From Heligmosomoides polygyrus polygyrus (lineage: Eukaryota > Nematoda > Chromadorea > Rhabditida > Heligmosomidae), in assembly GCA_947396885.1 (NCBI GenBank), contig OX377201.1:3205879-3269878 (forward strand): a stretch of 64,000 nt of DNA. Direction: 5' to 3'. The position numbers and the translations under genes were made by a program. Each line of letters starts with the position of its first letter. The stretch's first letter is position 1. This document shows, one piece after another, positions 32,702-44,483 of the stretch. Below the pieces are notes generated by a model that was not told the DNA's origin, made no database searches, and saw nothing but the letters and a program-made list of their open reading frames with translations.

Positions 32702-32990
32702 TATCCTACAACGCGCATGATAGCGCAGTCGGAGGAGGCGCCGGCTGTCATGTGCACCTCGAGTCAACATTCAAAAGCTTCGAGTCGCGCCCAACCTAAC
32801 CGAACCCTTCATCCCTGCGGGGTCGGAGAATAGTATAAGACAGATGTCTCTGGGACGGACAAAACGCGAACTTCTGGATCGAATGGGCTTCTGAAGATAG
32901 AAACCAGCTGTATATGCTGAATATGCATTCCAACCGCCTTCAAGATTCCTCGCAGAAGTAGAATGCATGGCGCATCCCAGGTGAGATCTA
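32702..32990 (+). mobile_element. SINE-S, full length, diverged
   Basis: The head ACGCGCATGATAGCGCAGTCGG and the end GAATGCATGGCGCATCCCAG frame a body with several substitutions and no clear B box. Confidence 0.75.
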
Positions 32991-32999
32991 TTAAAACCC

Positions 33000-33660
33000 G
33001 CCTTTACTGCTTTCTTTCAGAAGGAGCGAAGGAGCGACTACAGCCAGGACAAACGGTTGATGCATTGGCACAAGATACCCAGTGGGAAAAACACTCTGGA
33101 AGAAAGTCTGTGAACGAGAGGAATAATGGAGTAGACTGGTATGAAGAAGTCCAGGAAAAGTCCGGAAGAAACCCCCTTCAAGGGAAGGGGACCCTGTGCA
33201 AAAGTAGGCGTCTACCCTGGTCTGAATTACTCTACTAGAGGAAATTGCGCTCCAGACGAGGAGCAGGGGGACATCCCCGTCCGCAGGAGAACAAAGGTCA
33301 GCAGCACCCTGTGCGACCGCCGGAGCCTCATCGTCGTCGAGGACGAGATTGGCATTAGCCGGCAATCAAACACGTCGCCGTCCAGCCGGCATAGAAGCCG
33401 AAGCCGTCGGCTGCAGACGGCATTACGATTGAAACATATACACACACAGCGTGGACGGGGTGGGGATGAAATCCCGGAGAAACACAGAGCGGAAAGTGCA
33501 CGTCCGTCGATAGACGACGGAGACAGCCGAAGAGGAGGAGTTGTCAGCCGCCGGGGCCGTGAACAGCAGCAGCAGCGGCAGCAGCAGCAGCGTTCCGATG
33601 ACTGGAGGGTTTTTTCCTTCGGTCTGGAACTGACGTCGAAGCCGACTAGGACAAACTAGG
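33000..33660 (+). CDS. Hypothetical open frame, 172 codons, low confidence
   Basis: The frame from ATG at 33141 to the stop at 33659 is the longest plus-strand frame not explained by a repeat. It has a basic N-terminal part, DEEQGDIPVRRRTKVSSTLC, RRSLIVVEDEIGISRQSNTS, an Arg/Ser-rich stretch (SSRHRSRSRRL), and a Gln run from (CAG)n. No domain is recognised. An opposing frame (32991-33365) weakens the case. It could be one exon of a gene or chance in GC-rich DNA. The start is arbitrary, as the frame upstream (33000-33140) is also partly open in another register. Confidence 0.25.
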
Positions 33661-33811
33661 CCGCGGACCCGATTGTCTGGCTGCAAATGCGGAGCGCTGT
33701 GACGGAGTTCTTCTTTGAGTCCGTTGCGCAAATCGAAGCGGAGCTGATTTGAAGACGCTACGACTGCAGAGTTAGTCGATTACTCTGCCGATAGCGAGAT
33801 TAGTGGCCGCT

Positions 33812-33970
33812 GGAACTATCCTAGTCGGGAGGGACAACCTCAGGGCGACAGTTGTGTCGCACCTATCGGGTATCACACCACCATTTCACCATGGGGCGGT
33901 GAAGTTCTCAGAGAAGTCATGGAAGGGAATGGTGGGTAAAAACACCCCCCCCCCCAATTAGGAATGATCC
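33812..33970. mobile_element. Short D-related MITE (159 bp)
   Basis: It starts GGAACTATCCTAGTCGGGAG and ends AATTAGGAATGATCC after a C-run. The flanking octamers TGGCCGCT and TAGCCGCT agree at 7 of 8 positions. It shares D termini but not the D interior. Confidence 0.75.
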
Positions 33971-33974
33971 TAGC

Positions 33975-34430
33975 CGCTTTTCTTTCTTATCATTTTCCCA
34001 CCATTTAACTAATTAATTGAATTTCTCAAATGAGTGAAAGCAAAAAGCGGATTTTCATGCTAAAGATTGGATGGCTCCTCCCCGCATCTGGTTGGGCAAA
34101 AAACCGCTAAGTAGCATATCCGGCACTCCATTTCAAAGAGCAGCACAAATAGTGTGAAGTCCACCTTCACTGCCTTAAACTAAATGCCTTTTAATTTAAT
34201 TCTCCAACGCATTTTTTGGTTACTTAAGGGGCACTACTGCCATTTTTTATTACTGTTGTTTTTACTAGCTCTTTCTTCTTTATTCACTTTTTCTGCTTGT
34301 TTCTCCTTCCTTTTTTTCTCGAATTTTGATCACGTCTTCTTGACGTGCACAATAAATAAATAAATAAATAGATAAACAAATAAACAAATAAATAGGAGCT
34401 GAACGCCTTTAAAAATATTATAAAATAAAC
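33975..34430. other. Unclassified DNA with a LINE-type 3' tail
   Basis: CACGTCTTCTTGACGTG (34331-34348) is a perfect 6-bp hairpin followed by CACAATAAATAAATAAATAA to about 34395. No LINE coding sequence lies upstream. Confidence 0.45.
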
Positions 34431-34496
34431 ATTTTGAAAATCAAGTTAGACGAATCAAATTTTAAACACACATTGTCGGATGAATTCGAAATTATT

Positions 34497-34640
34497 TGGC
34501 ATATGTCCCGAATATGCACAGCATTGGAAGGTGGGAACGCATCCGCTAGCCAGAGCACATCAAGTGGGCGGTCCCATTCAGAAAGGGTGTGCACCTTCAG
34601 TGACCTGATTACCTGGCGCGGATACGGTGCTGCGTCTGGC
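34497..34640. repeat. MITE-B left-end remnant
   Basis: CATATGTCCCGAATATGCAC followed by AGCATTGGAAGGTGGGAACG matches the left part of MITE-B; the right end is missing or diverged. Confidence 0.5.
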
Positions 34641-34789
34641 TATGATTGGCTGCCGCGTTCAAATCCCCCGGTGCTGCGCACTTTCCCAACGAGTACCAAT
34701 TATTTCTCTAAAGGAATTTTCCCTAAAAATTGCATTTTGCTGAGTGTCTTAGGAAAAGTAATTACCGTGTGTAAATAGAGACAGAATTC

Positions 34790-35120
34790 TTATCATCTGA
34801 TCTCAAACTATAACTTTAGGTTTATTCTGACGTGCTGGAGAACATTGCTGTTACATACAGAGACTGCGCCGCGTACTCGTTCTATACACTGCATTGTCTG
34901 CTGGAACGATAGCTTGTTTGCTGTTTACAAGGATATCGAGCTAGAAACAGCAAAAGAAATCACAATAAGGCAAATACAACGCCCTTCTCCACTGAATAAT
35001 CCCAGGTAAACAACGTTTACACAAGCATACAAATAAGCATTGCAGTGTTCAGTGGACGATCGCACGGCGCAGTCTCCTCGGACGAATAATTCTTCGTGTC
35101 CAGCGTTATACACGGGTGAT
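34790..35120. repeat. Small palindrome related to foldback F
   Basis: GAGACTGCGCCGCGTACTCG at about 34860 pairs in inverted order with CGCACGGCGCAGTCTCCTCG at about 35062. It shares the TGCGCC core with foldbacks C, E and F. Confidence 0.5.
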
Positions 35121-35130
35121 AACTTTGCTG

Positions 35131-36313
35131 CCAGTAAAGGTACAGAAGAGGTTAAGAGCTGCTATGAAAGCGCAGGAAAACAGAATTTTTCAGACACATG
35201 AGCGGTGGGGACTGCGCCACGTACTTGTCTGAATTCTTGCATTTTACACTCAATTGACCGTGTTTCGCTTGAATACTTGTCACAATTTCTCTATAACGTG
35301 GCCGTACCAATTAATTTGTGCTTTTGTTAAAGTTCAAAACCTGAAAACACAATATGGATTGCGTCGAAATGCGGGATATCCTAGAAATGCAGGCACTATT
35401 TGAGGGATTCTAAGATTGTTGCTAGTGAAGCTTTTGAAGAGGTGTAAGACTCACATGAACAGGATAACGAAAATTCTGTGACGTAGAAATGACCAAGATT
35501 GTGCCATGCACCCGCCTTAAACTTTACATTCCAGACTCGATTGGTTGTGCATGAGCTGAATGGTTGCTACAACAGTGTTATTAATAGACCACACTAACCT
35601 GTGTTGTGCTTCTTCTAGTGTTTAAAATTTGGCTGCGCACTACAATTTGTGGAAAAATGTAGGGTATTCTAAAAAAACACGAGCTGTATGAAGCGCCATA
35701 TGATTGCTACTAGTAAGGTTTTGGAAAGCTTTTTTGTTAGTAGTTTTTTTAAAGTTTTTTTTGTTAGAAGATCACTTGAAGTTGAAGTACACTGTTAAGT
35801 TCTAAACGTTTAAAAAAGCACGTAACAGGCTGATGTGGACAATTAATAACAAAACTGTAACAAACCTTCAGCCCATGCCAAAAGGAAGTCGAGTCTGAAA
35901 TATAAGGTTCCAGACGGGTGCATGGCGCAATCTTGACCAATTGCACGTCATAGGGTTTTCGTTACCCAGTGGTTTCATATGAGTCTCAAACATCTTCAAA
36001 AGCTTCACCAGCAGCAATGCCAGAACCTTTAAAACAATACCTGCATTTTTTTAGGATACCGCGTAACATGTCGCCATCTGTAGGGTCTTTTTAAGTTTTA
36101 AACATGTAAAAAAGCACTAGTCAAGCGATACTGCCATCTTGTGGAGAAATTATGGCAATTATTCAAACAAAACACAAACAATCGAGTGTAAAATGCATGA
36201 ATTCAGACGAGTGCGTGGCGCAATCCCCACCGCTCATATGTCAGAGCATTTCTATTTCATTTGGCTTTCATATGAGCTCTGAGCTTCTTCTGTATCTTTA
36301 CTGGCAGCAAACC
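35131..36313. mobile_element. Foldback F, 1.18-kb palindrome
   Basis: The axis is near 35720. Pairs include CTGCCAGTAAAGGTACAGAA (35131) with TTCTGTATCTTTACTGGCAG (36288-36307), ACTGCGCCACGTACTTGTCT with AGACGAGTGCGTGGCGCAAT, and GATTGTGCCATGCACCCGCC with GACGGGTGCATGGCGCAATC. Arms are about 530 bp. Each arm is itself two diverged direct units of roughly 280 bp. No coding sequence. Confidence 0.75.
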
Positions 36314-36319
36314 ACCACT

Positions 36320-37080
36320 TTTAACCTTTCAAACGGTGCTTTCATTCTTTAGGACACGCTGAAGTATACATAGTATAGTATAGTACCTGGATAAGCATAA
36401 AGTTTCACTGCGTACAAGGCTCGTAGATCAGAAGGCCAACATGAGGAATTTTGTATAGTTTTATTGAAAGGACCGAACTAACCATAACACCTCCTGAACA
36501 TCCTATGTTGTTAGCTACCTGGAGCGAGGTCACCGGCAAGAGCTGGCTGCCCCCGACATCAAATAGACCGCTTTACATCCACTATTCTCATAGCAAGTTA
36601 TTGCGCCCCGTAGTGTCCTCGGAAGGATCCCGTTTCCTTCTAAAGTGTAGCCGTAGGCATGTTCTTCAGCGGGGAGGAACATCTATAGAATACGGCCAAC
36701 TGCACGATTTCTTCACATGTATGGGTATACGCCATGGACTCAACACAGCTTGTAGTGCTGAGGACGATTCTAGTTCACATTGAGATCATACTATTGCGGT
36801 GCATTATGATACCTTAGCTTACCATCGACAAGCTCATCTAATTTTCTGTAGTGAGCATGTTACTTATGGGTTGACTGTCCTGCCCTTCCTCTGGTTATTT
36901 CCTCCCTTTTTAGCACAGGTTCATAGACGGTAGGCCTTCTCCTCAATGCTCTTAATGGCCATCCATCTTTTTAAGGTTTTTTGCTAATTGCAATTGAGTT
37001 TTGAGTTTTTTCTTCTGTTCCTGTTTTTTGGGCAATGTTTTCGCGGCTTTATTACGATAAATGTTGGCACGTCCTTATGG
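36320..37080. other. Unclassified DNA
   Basis: A 110-codon plus frame (36451-36783) exists, but I see no family resemblance or splice context. No repeats recognised. Confidence 0.3.
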
Positions 37081-37082
37081 AT

Positions 37083-37843
<761 letters not shown>

Positions 37844-38071
37844 CCTTAGTGAAACGGTCCCCCATTACTGGTACTGGTCCCCCTCAATGATACACCCTTA
37901 GCGAACGACGTCTTCGGCGTCTTTGGCACGTCTTCTGAGTCCCCAGGCACGTCTCGTCCTTAGTGAAACGGTCCCCCATTACTGGTACTGGTCCCCTCAA
38001 TGATACACCCTTAGCGAACGACGTCTTCGGCGTCTTTGGCACGTCTTCTGAGTCCCCAGGCACGTCATGCG
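37844..38071 (+). repeat. Near-identical tandem duplication, 114-bp unit
   Basis: The block starting CCTTAGTGAAACGGTCCCCC at 37844 repeats from 37958 with essentially one single-base length difference in a C-run. The near identity implies a recent event. The unit contains GACGTCTTCGGCGTC, itself palindromic. Confidence 0.9.
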
Positions 38072-38109
38072 ACGTATTCCGCACGTTTTCTGAACCCCCT
38101 GGCACGAAG

Positions 38110-38640
38110 AAGACGTCTGGGTATTCTCCGCTATTTTCATGCCCCGTAATTTGATCAGTATCGATTGATGGCGATCGAAACTTTAAAAATGAACTTCAAA
38201 TTTGTCTTCAGCGACCTCGATCAACCCAGGGCTAACTTTCGGATCGCTTGAATGACATTTACAAAAAATCGGTAATTGGATCAATATCGATTGATGGCGA
38301 TCGATACTTCAAAAACGAACTTCAGATTCATGTTCAGTGACCTCGGTTGCCCCAGGGCTAAAGTTTCGAACCGCATGACGACATCCACAAAAAAATCGAT
38401 AGTTTGATCATACCCCAGGGCTGAAGTTTCCAGGCAGGAGGAGACGTCTGGGTAATTTCCGCTATTTTCCCGCACCGTAATTTGATCAATACTGATTGAT
38501 GGGGATCGATGCTTTAAAAACGAACTTCAGATTCATGTTCAGCGACGTCGATTGCCCCAGGGCTGAAGTTCCCAGGCAGGGAGAAGGCGTCTAGGTATTT
38601 TTTGCTATTTTCGTGCCATAATTTTCCGCCCATTTTCCCC
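38110..38640. repeat. ATCG-G type tandem array
   Basis: Four diverged units of about 120-180 bp contain TTTGATCAATATCGATTGAT, GGCGATCGATACTTYAAAAA and CCCCAGGGCTGAAGTTTC. A related unit lies at 50318-50415 just before the mariner. Confidence 0.65.
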
Positions 38641-38811
38641 ATATTTTATGACTAATTTCTGCGGCAGTGGCGCCGATCGATAGTATGCTTATTTCGTTAT
38701 ATTTGCTTATGTATGGTGCTGATTTCGATTAATAAAACTACTCCCAAGCAAAGCTATGATCTGCCAAAGTTTCCAGTCAAAATCGGCCATTTCATGTGCA
38801 ACGAGCTAATA

Positions 38812-38936
38812 TTAGATTGTCCGGAAAGTTCTCAGCGTTTTTTGCGATTCATGCGCAATGCAAGTTGAATTTTTATTTAATGATAGACGAATGAAAAATG
38901 TAACACAAAACGCTGAAAACTTTCCGAACAACCTAA
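38812..38936. mobile_element. Mariner-derived MITE, 125 bp
   Basis: The left TTAGATTGTCCGGAAAGTTC pairs with the reverse complement of the right end GAAAACTTTCCGAACAACCTAA, about 30 bp per arm. TA lies immediately outside at 38810-38811 and 38937-38938. This matches Tc1/mariner insertion into TA. Its termini differ from the full mariner at 50480, so it belongs to another subfamily. Confidence 0.85.
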
Positions 38937-38939
38937 TAG

Positions 38940-39455
38940 CAATGTTATGTCGATTAGGGATAGAGATTAGTTCCAGATGTGAAGATGAACCATGCACTCT
39001 ACAGGCTCCTCATCGTATTCTGACGACGCCAAGTAGACTGGCGTGGCGCATCTAAATGTGCCGGTGAATGCTAGCACTCACTGGAATGCCAACTCACTTC
39101 AGGCTAGGGAAATATGACAGAAGAACGAGCTGGATGTGGCGGTGGTGGACGAGCGGGTGGGCACGGCTCGAGCGTGAGTGAGTCATAGCATAGATTAGTG
39201 ATGATGTGAGCGGACACGAATGTGTTAGTGTGCATGTTTCGAAATGTGGCAGTTCGAAGTTCGAACTCTGAGGACTCGGACTCGGATCGCTCTTAAAAAC
39301 CCTAGTGAGAACGTTTAGAATGGGATTTTACATTAGAATTAAGAAAATATGCAATAATCATTGGAAAACAATTGAATAACACAGCAATAGCAATAAAACG
39401 CAAAAAAACGGCGGAGTAACCCGGTTTCTAAGCCCGGTGTTCGTCCACAAAAAAT
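38940..39455. other. Unclassified DNA
   Basis: No gene. A SINE-like ACTGGCGTGGCGCATCTAAA scrap is at about 39038. Confidence 0.3.
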
Positions 39456-39895
39456 GGCACTATTGTACTTTCACAACTCCACGGGTCGAGGAGAGGTTGA
39501 AAAAAATTTTCGCCCAAACTTCGGCTAGGGGGGTTATTTGGGGTACTGATCACGATTATGACATCCGTTTTTCGTTTTACGCTGCAGTACGGTAGGTTAC
39601 GGTAGGTGTGGGTAATCCTACCGTAATCGGCCGTAATTTTGAAAACGGATGTCAGATTCGTGATGAGCACCCCAAATAACCCCCTAGCGAAGTTTGGGCG
39701 AAATCGGTGATCATGACCTTGGCAGCCTTAGTAACCCGCACCTACCGTAACCTACCGTGATCGGCCGTAATTTTGAAAACGGATCTCAGATTCGTGATCA
39801 GCACCCCAAATAACCCCCCGCCTAGCCGAAATTTGGGCAAAAAATTTTTTTCGACCTCTCCTCGACCCGTGGAGTTGTGAAAGTACAATAGTGCC
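39456..39895. mobile_element. Foldback element, 440 bp
   Basis: The outer arms GGCACTATTGTACTTTCACA and TGTGAAAGTACAATAGTGCC are perfect, and pairing continues through CTCCACGGGTCGAGGAGAGG to GGGTTATTTGGGGTACTGAT. The inside repeats CTACCGTAATCGGCCGTAAT and GAAAACGGATGTCAGATTCG blocks. Non-coding. Confidence 0.85.
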
Positions 39896-40297
39896 AAAAA
39901 ATCACGACAGAGCGCACCTAGAATAGGAACTGAACATCGGAACAGAGGAAATGTAAGAAAAAATGGTTAGAAAACGCCTGAATAAAATAGCAATAGTAAT
40001 AGAACGCATAAAAATGACGGAGGAAGCTGATTTTTGAACTCAGACTCGGAAAGATGTTGGAAACTTGAAAACGGAAAAAAGAGAATTAGCTCAAAGAACG
40101 AAAACTATAAGCAAAAAGAAAAACGCAGCAATCCTAATCGGTGGGGGCACCCTAGAAAAGCAAACACGCAAAGTGCGGACAGCAAGTAGAAAACAAAATA
40201 TTGTCCTTTTACATACTACTTCATTGCATTAAGAATAAAAGAATAAATCACGGAGAATAGAGGGAAACAGAGGTAGGTGGTAGCATAACCCATATAT

Positions 40298-40597
40298 AGG
40301 GGCGCGTGTAGTGCAGCTGGAGGAGGTGCCGGCTGTCGCGTGCAGCCGATACCAGGTTCCTGGTTCGGATTTCCCGCCCAGGCCAACCAAGCCTTCCATC
40401 CCTCCGGGGTCGGTGAATTGGTACCAGACTTGTCTGGGAAGGACATAGCGCTGATTTGTTCATCGGTTGGCCGCCGCAAGTCGTTGTATGGCCTAAGACA
40501 CATTTAAATCTTCCCCAAGACTTTCCGTAGAAATAGAATGCGCTGGCACATTCCAAAATGGATAGAGTAGTGAGATCTCTATCCTTCATCCTGTTAC
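40298..40597 (+). mobile_element. SINE-S, full length
   Basis: GGGGCGCGTGTAGTGCAGCTGG, CCTGGTTCGGATTTCCCGCC and the body are close to consensus; the 3' end is altered (GAATGCGCTGGCACATTCCA). TAACCCATATATA before and TTACCCACATGTG after may be an imperfect target duplication. Confidence 0.88.
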
Positions 40598-40689
40598 CCA
40601 CATGTGCGTTAGAAACGACAAGCTGATAAGCTGACGTGCTGATAGAGACAGAGTTATTGCAACAATGTGTCCAAATACATAAACCGCAA

Positions 40690-40786
40690 AGGATAAAGAA
40701 CGGCGTTATTCAACCCCGTTTGGGATGCGCCACGCATTCTACTTCTACGGGATGTTGTGGAGGCGACATGAATGCGCATTTATTTA
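40690..40786 (-). repeat. SINE-S 3' part joined to an (AAAT)n tail
   Basis: On the minus strand this is a SINE-S 3' end with GGTTGAATAACGCCGTTCTTTATCC. Its upstream side breaks at ATGCGCATTTATTTATTTAT, where a LINE-type tail (40787-40830, hairpin GCACTAAGGTGC) begins. Confidence 0.65.
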
Positions 40787-40834
40787 TTTATTTATTTATT
40801 TATTACTGCACCTTAGTGCTCTCATAAAGTATGA

Positions 40835-41880
40835 AAGTGGCAAACAAAGCAATCCTGCACAACACTGGCAACCTAACGAGGAAACAACAACGTAAGACGA
40901 GCTTAGTACCACTATGCCCTGCAATTTCGTTATTTTTAAGTGTTTTTCAGCATTCAGAAGCTCAGATACAAGGAGCCCGACCCAAAGAATGGCAATAACA
41001 TGAGAATGACAGTAATAAGTAATTTAATTTAACATATTTTAAGCAATTAGCTTGAATGTGGTATAACGGTGCAGAGGTTGGTTAGGCACTCAGTATAGCT
41101 ATGGCGTGATTCCGGTTGGATAAGAAAAATCACTTTGGAGCAGCATGTAAGAAGGAAGCACCTAGGAGTCTGGTCTTATGGTTAGATCCGGTCATACCTA
41201 GGTCTTCATTACGCTTTCATTCGAAGCTGCTTCCATAGGAAATGAGTTAGCCTAACGGCCTAACAATAAGACTCATGTGATATAAGTGTAAGAAAGGATA
41301 TTATAAAGAAGTGACTAAAGAGTGAAAACATCTGGGGTCTTAATAAGCTCCTCCGTACATAAGCTCCGGATAGCTGCTAACCGACTAAGGAAAGGAAGCA
41401 GGTCAGAAAGGGTTTAAGAAGGGCATAATGACACGGTTAAACAAGCGAAGAAGAAGAAACGCAAGAAAAACATCAATTCAGAAAAAATCAACTCCTGGAC
41501 CATCCTAGCTCTGGACAGCCGTTAACATCAGTAAAAGAAATTGTGGAGCGGCATGATGACTCAGATCTTGGACACGAATAGCTCCGCAACCATTGTACCG
41601 TTATTGCGCAGGGGAGGTTCCACAAGACAACATACACGTCCACATATGATATTTCTACCTCAGGTGTCCTGGTAACGCCATCAGAAAGCAATCAACTCTG
41701 TAATCCACGGATTCTTAAAAAAAACTTTTTTAATCGACTCTTAAAAATGACTACGGTAGGTGCTTCTAAGACATGAGGTGGAAGTTCCTGTAGCCAAGCT
41801 GCCCCACGAGAAAGAACAAAATCAGCACTGTTAGAAAGAAATTTGCTTCCTGGATTTTTAAACTGAAGTTAAGGTATACT
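40835..41880. other. Unclassified DNA
   Basis: About 1 kb without recognised repeat or gene. GTGGTATAACGGTGCAGAGG at about 41059 looks faintly like a tRNA D-arm but has no partner. Confidence 0.3.
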
Positions 41881-41884
41881 GGTA

Positions 41885-42095
41885 CGATTTCTACATGGCA
41901 TTTGGCCAAACAATGACTTCGGGTGGCTAGCCGATGATCAAATAAGCGCCAGTCCTTCTCAGACAAATCTGGTACCAACCAACCGACCCTAGAAGGGTGG
42001 AAGCCTTAGTTGCCTTGGGCAGGAAATCCGAACCAATAAGCTGGTATCTGGTGCACGCGAAAGCTGGCACCTCCTCGGACTATACGCGCCATTAC
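41885..42095 (-). repeat. SINE-S 5' part
   Basis: On the minus strand the head (GCGTATAGTCCGAGGAGGTG) and the B-box area lead into the body up to GCCATTGTTTGGCCAAATGC; the 3' end is lost. A second head-proximal fragment follows at 42163-42270. Confidence 0.65.
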
Positions 42096-42274
42096 ATTTG
42101 GGTTATGCTACCACCTCTCTTTCTTTTCCTCCCTTTCTCTTTTTCCTAAGCCTAAGCCTTTACAGTGACTTGCAGTGGTCAGCCGATGCCGAAGTCAGCG
42201 CTTTATCCTTCCGAGACAAGCCTGGTACCAATTCTACGACTCCTGAGGGATGGAAGGCTAGGTTGGCATGGGCT

Positions 42275-43030
42275 TTCCCAAAAATTTTCAAAAAAAGTCC
42301 TGATTATCGAATGTTGAACGGCGCATGTGGCGAATCGGCAGGAGGCGTCGTGGACATGAAATCGTGTATCTGATACCATGTCCAGACTGGATATCTGATA
42401 AGGACAAAACACTGACTCATTTTTCGGTTAACTACCGCTAGTCCCCGTATACATCAATTTATAAGGGCAAATAGCTGCAACCCTAGTTTGAGATGACAGA
42501 TTAGAATTGAGGCAGATGCTTCCCTCTCTTATGCTTCACCACACCTTCTTTGAAATCCATTGAGCAATTATGCACCATGAAGCAGCTACAGGACACCGTA
42601 GTCACGGTGGGCCAAAACATCACTCACTCCCCTCCCCAGCCACGATTGCAAAGACCATCAACGATATCACGCAGAAGTAGAATGCATGGCGCAATCCGTA
42701 CAAACCGGTCAATACATTTGCCCTGCCAATCCGTTAATCACTGATCAACCCTCGCCAATAGAAATTTGTATTGAAAAAGTAAATGCAAACGACGGGCATC
42801 ACCAACATCACCATATAATCAATAGATTGGTATGCGCCATGCATTCTACACGTGCTAACGTTGTGATGGTAAAGAATAGCCATGAATCCTTATGTCCTTG
42901 AGTCCGGATAATTGTTCCAATGTATACGAAAAAGCACTACTGGTTGAGGGGTTGAGGGGAAGCGGTAGAGAGAGAGAGAGGAATTGTGAAAAAACACGGC
43001 AGAACGAAAGAGAAACTCGAGTAAACTCGA
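42275..43030. other. Unclassified DNA with SINE-S ends
   Basis: GCAGAAGTAGAATGCATGGC at 42671 is a plus-strand SINE end. GTATGCGCCATGCATTCTAC at 42830 is a minus-strand one. A GAGAGAGAGAG run lies at 42969-42981. No gene. Confidence 0.4.
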
Positions 43031-43037
43031 ACAACTC

Positions 43038-43178
43038 TGTCACAACGATGTTTTGTTGCGATCAAACGGCGCCGGTGGTGTAAAGGCGTAGAGCATTCCC
43101 GCCCGGTCAGAGGGAGGTGCGGGTTCGAGTCCCGCCTGGCGCTAGAAGTTTTGATCGCAACAAAACATCGTTGTGACA
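43038..43178 (+). mobile_element. tRNA-stalk element copy 4 (best copy)
   Basis: A perfect 29-bp inverted repeat (43038-43066 and 43150-43178; it starts TGTCACAACGATGTTTTGTT) encloses a 74-nt tRNA-like core at 43069-43142. GCGCCGG pairs with CTGGCGC, and GCGGG-TTCGAGT-CCCGC gives a textbook T arm with a B box. GTGT/GCAT is a D stem, and CCCGC/GAGGG (one mismatch) is an anticodon-like stem with loop CCGGTCA. The base before the presumed anticodon is C, not the usual T, so a working tRNA is doubtful. Transcribed, it would form a tRNA-like head on a long stem. Confidence 0.85.
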
Positions 43179-43179
43179 G

Positions 43180-44210
43180 CTTACTACCTCGATACCAGCC
43201 ACCTGAGGCTTAATGAAACTGATTTAAATTGTTTCGAACAACTCTGCCTATCGCCACAGTTAAGCAGTTGACGCGCACTTGTCTTGACAGTAGACGCGAA
43301 AGGGCATTATGTGACAGAAATGAGCTTTCTGACGTGAAGGCGTAAGAGGATTTACCGATTTTAATGAGAATACCCAGGCGGACCCCTAACCACTACCATT
43401 GGACAGGTAGATATCTTATCTGACCGCACAGAACAGAATCCGAAATCGATTCAGATGAGCAAGTGATTTGAGAGCAGAGAAGGCGACTTGATGGAGAGGA
43501 ACATCAGAAGGACGGAGAACGATAGAACCCATTGGAATCGCTACAATCTGACACCAGTTTGAGACCATAAGTGTCTCTGCACTGCTTCCTAAGCAAAATT
43601 TAGGCCCCGAAAAGAAAGAGATTTCCACTACAAGTCAAAAAACACGGTGTTTTATGAAAAAATGAAACAAACACCAATCAATTTAAATCGGCGAGCAAAT
43701 CTATCACACCAAGCGCGTAGGAAAAAACCTATCGGAACGAGAATAGGTGGAGAGTGGACGAGCAAAAACAACGAGCGCATCATCCTCAGACAATCTGGGC
43801 AAACAATAGACAAGGTAGATGGTAGACAAGTCACGTGGGACCTGGAGCAGGTAGCGACTTCCGAAACGCAACAACAGCCAGCACGGGCGTTCAGGGGCCA
43901 ACACTCCCCGGGGGATCGGTCGTCGGTCGTCGGTCACAGCGGCGCGATCTTGCCGGAGACGAGGTCTCGAACGCCCGAGGAGTTCGTTGTCCTTCGGCGG
44001 CCGGGGGTAACCGAAAGGGTGTGGTAGCGCGGAGGACGGCGTTGGCGCGGTGCCAAGCGGTTTACACCACACTTGGTGACACACTGAGCGGCTGCGGCCG
44101 ACCGACCGACCGACCGACGAAAGAAAATGAACCCCGTGGCAGATTGATCGGCCGGTGCCCCGACGACGATTTTTGACAGCCATATGATTGCTCGATTCGA
44201 ACGCGAATTC
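43180..44210. other. Unclassified stretch, GC-rich toward the right
   Basis: The first 60 bp (CTCGATACCAGCCACCTGAG, GAAACTGATTTAAATTGTTTC) belong to the same repeat as copy 3 of the tRNA-stalk. The 43.8-44.15 kb part is GC-rich with an ACCGACCGACCGACCGACG run at 44101-44117 and overlapping frames on both strands (longest 220 codons, minus, 43704-44366). None is convincing. Confidence 0.3.
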
Positions 44211-44483
44211 CTTAGTCATCGAGTAATTACAGGTACGAGACCTAAAATTGGAAAAATTTAGGTGTTGTCCACGCAAAAATACTGACCGGGTACTTGTCGG
44301 GATGTTGCCCAATTGACTTCTATGCTCACAGAATAAGAGAAGGAATACACTCGAGAACATGGTCAATTTTTGGAACCGCTATTCAAGCTCTAGGAGTTGG
44401 TTTCTGGAGGTCCAACGTGCCCCGACGACGGGGGCACGTTTTTGGCAGCCACATGACTGCACGGCTTGAACGGGAATTCCATA

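Noticed and set aside
32991..33365. 124-codon minus-strand frame
   Set aside because: It is opposite a plus frame of similar quality and has no motif; not called.
40216..40503. Recurring similar peptides (MRWPADEQ..., SGTNSPTPEGWKAWLAWAGN) at many sites such as 13641, 19550, 26753 and 40216
   Set aside because: They are the antisense of SINE-S copies. Conservation comes from the repeat, and frames are interrupted in most copies.
43069..43142. Functional tRNA gene
   Set aside because: The acceptor and T arm are excellent, but the anticodon stem has a mismatch and the base before the anticodon is C. Repeated copies in stalks fit a tRNA-derived repeat better.
43704..44366. 220-codon minus-strand frame
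   Set aside because: It overlaps a GACC run and the ~255-bp repeat unit, with equally open plus frames; no family resemblance.
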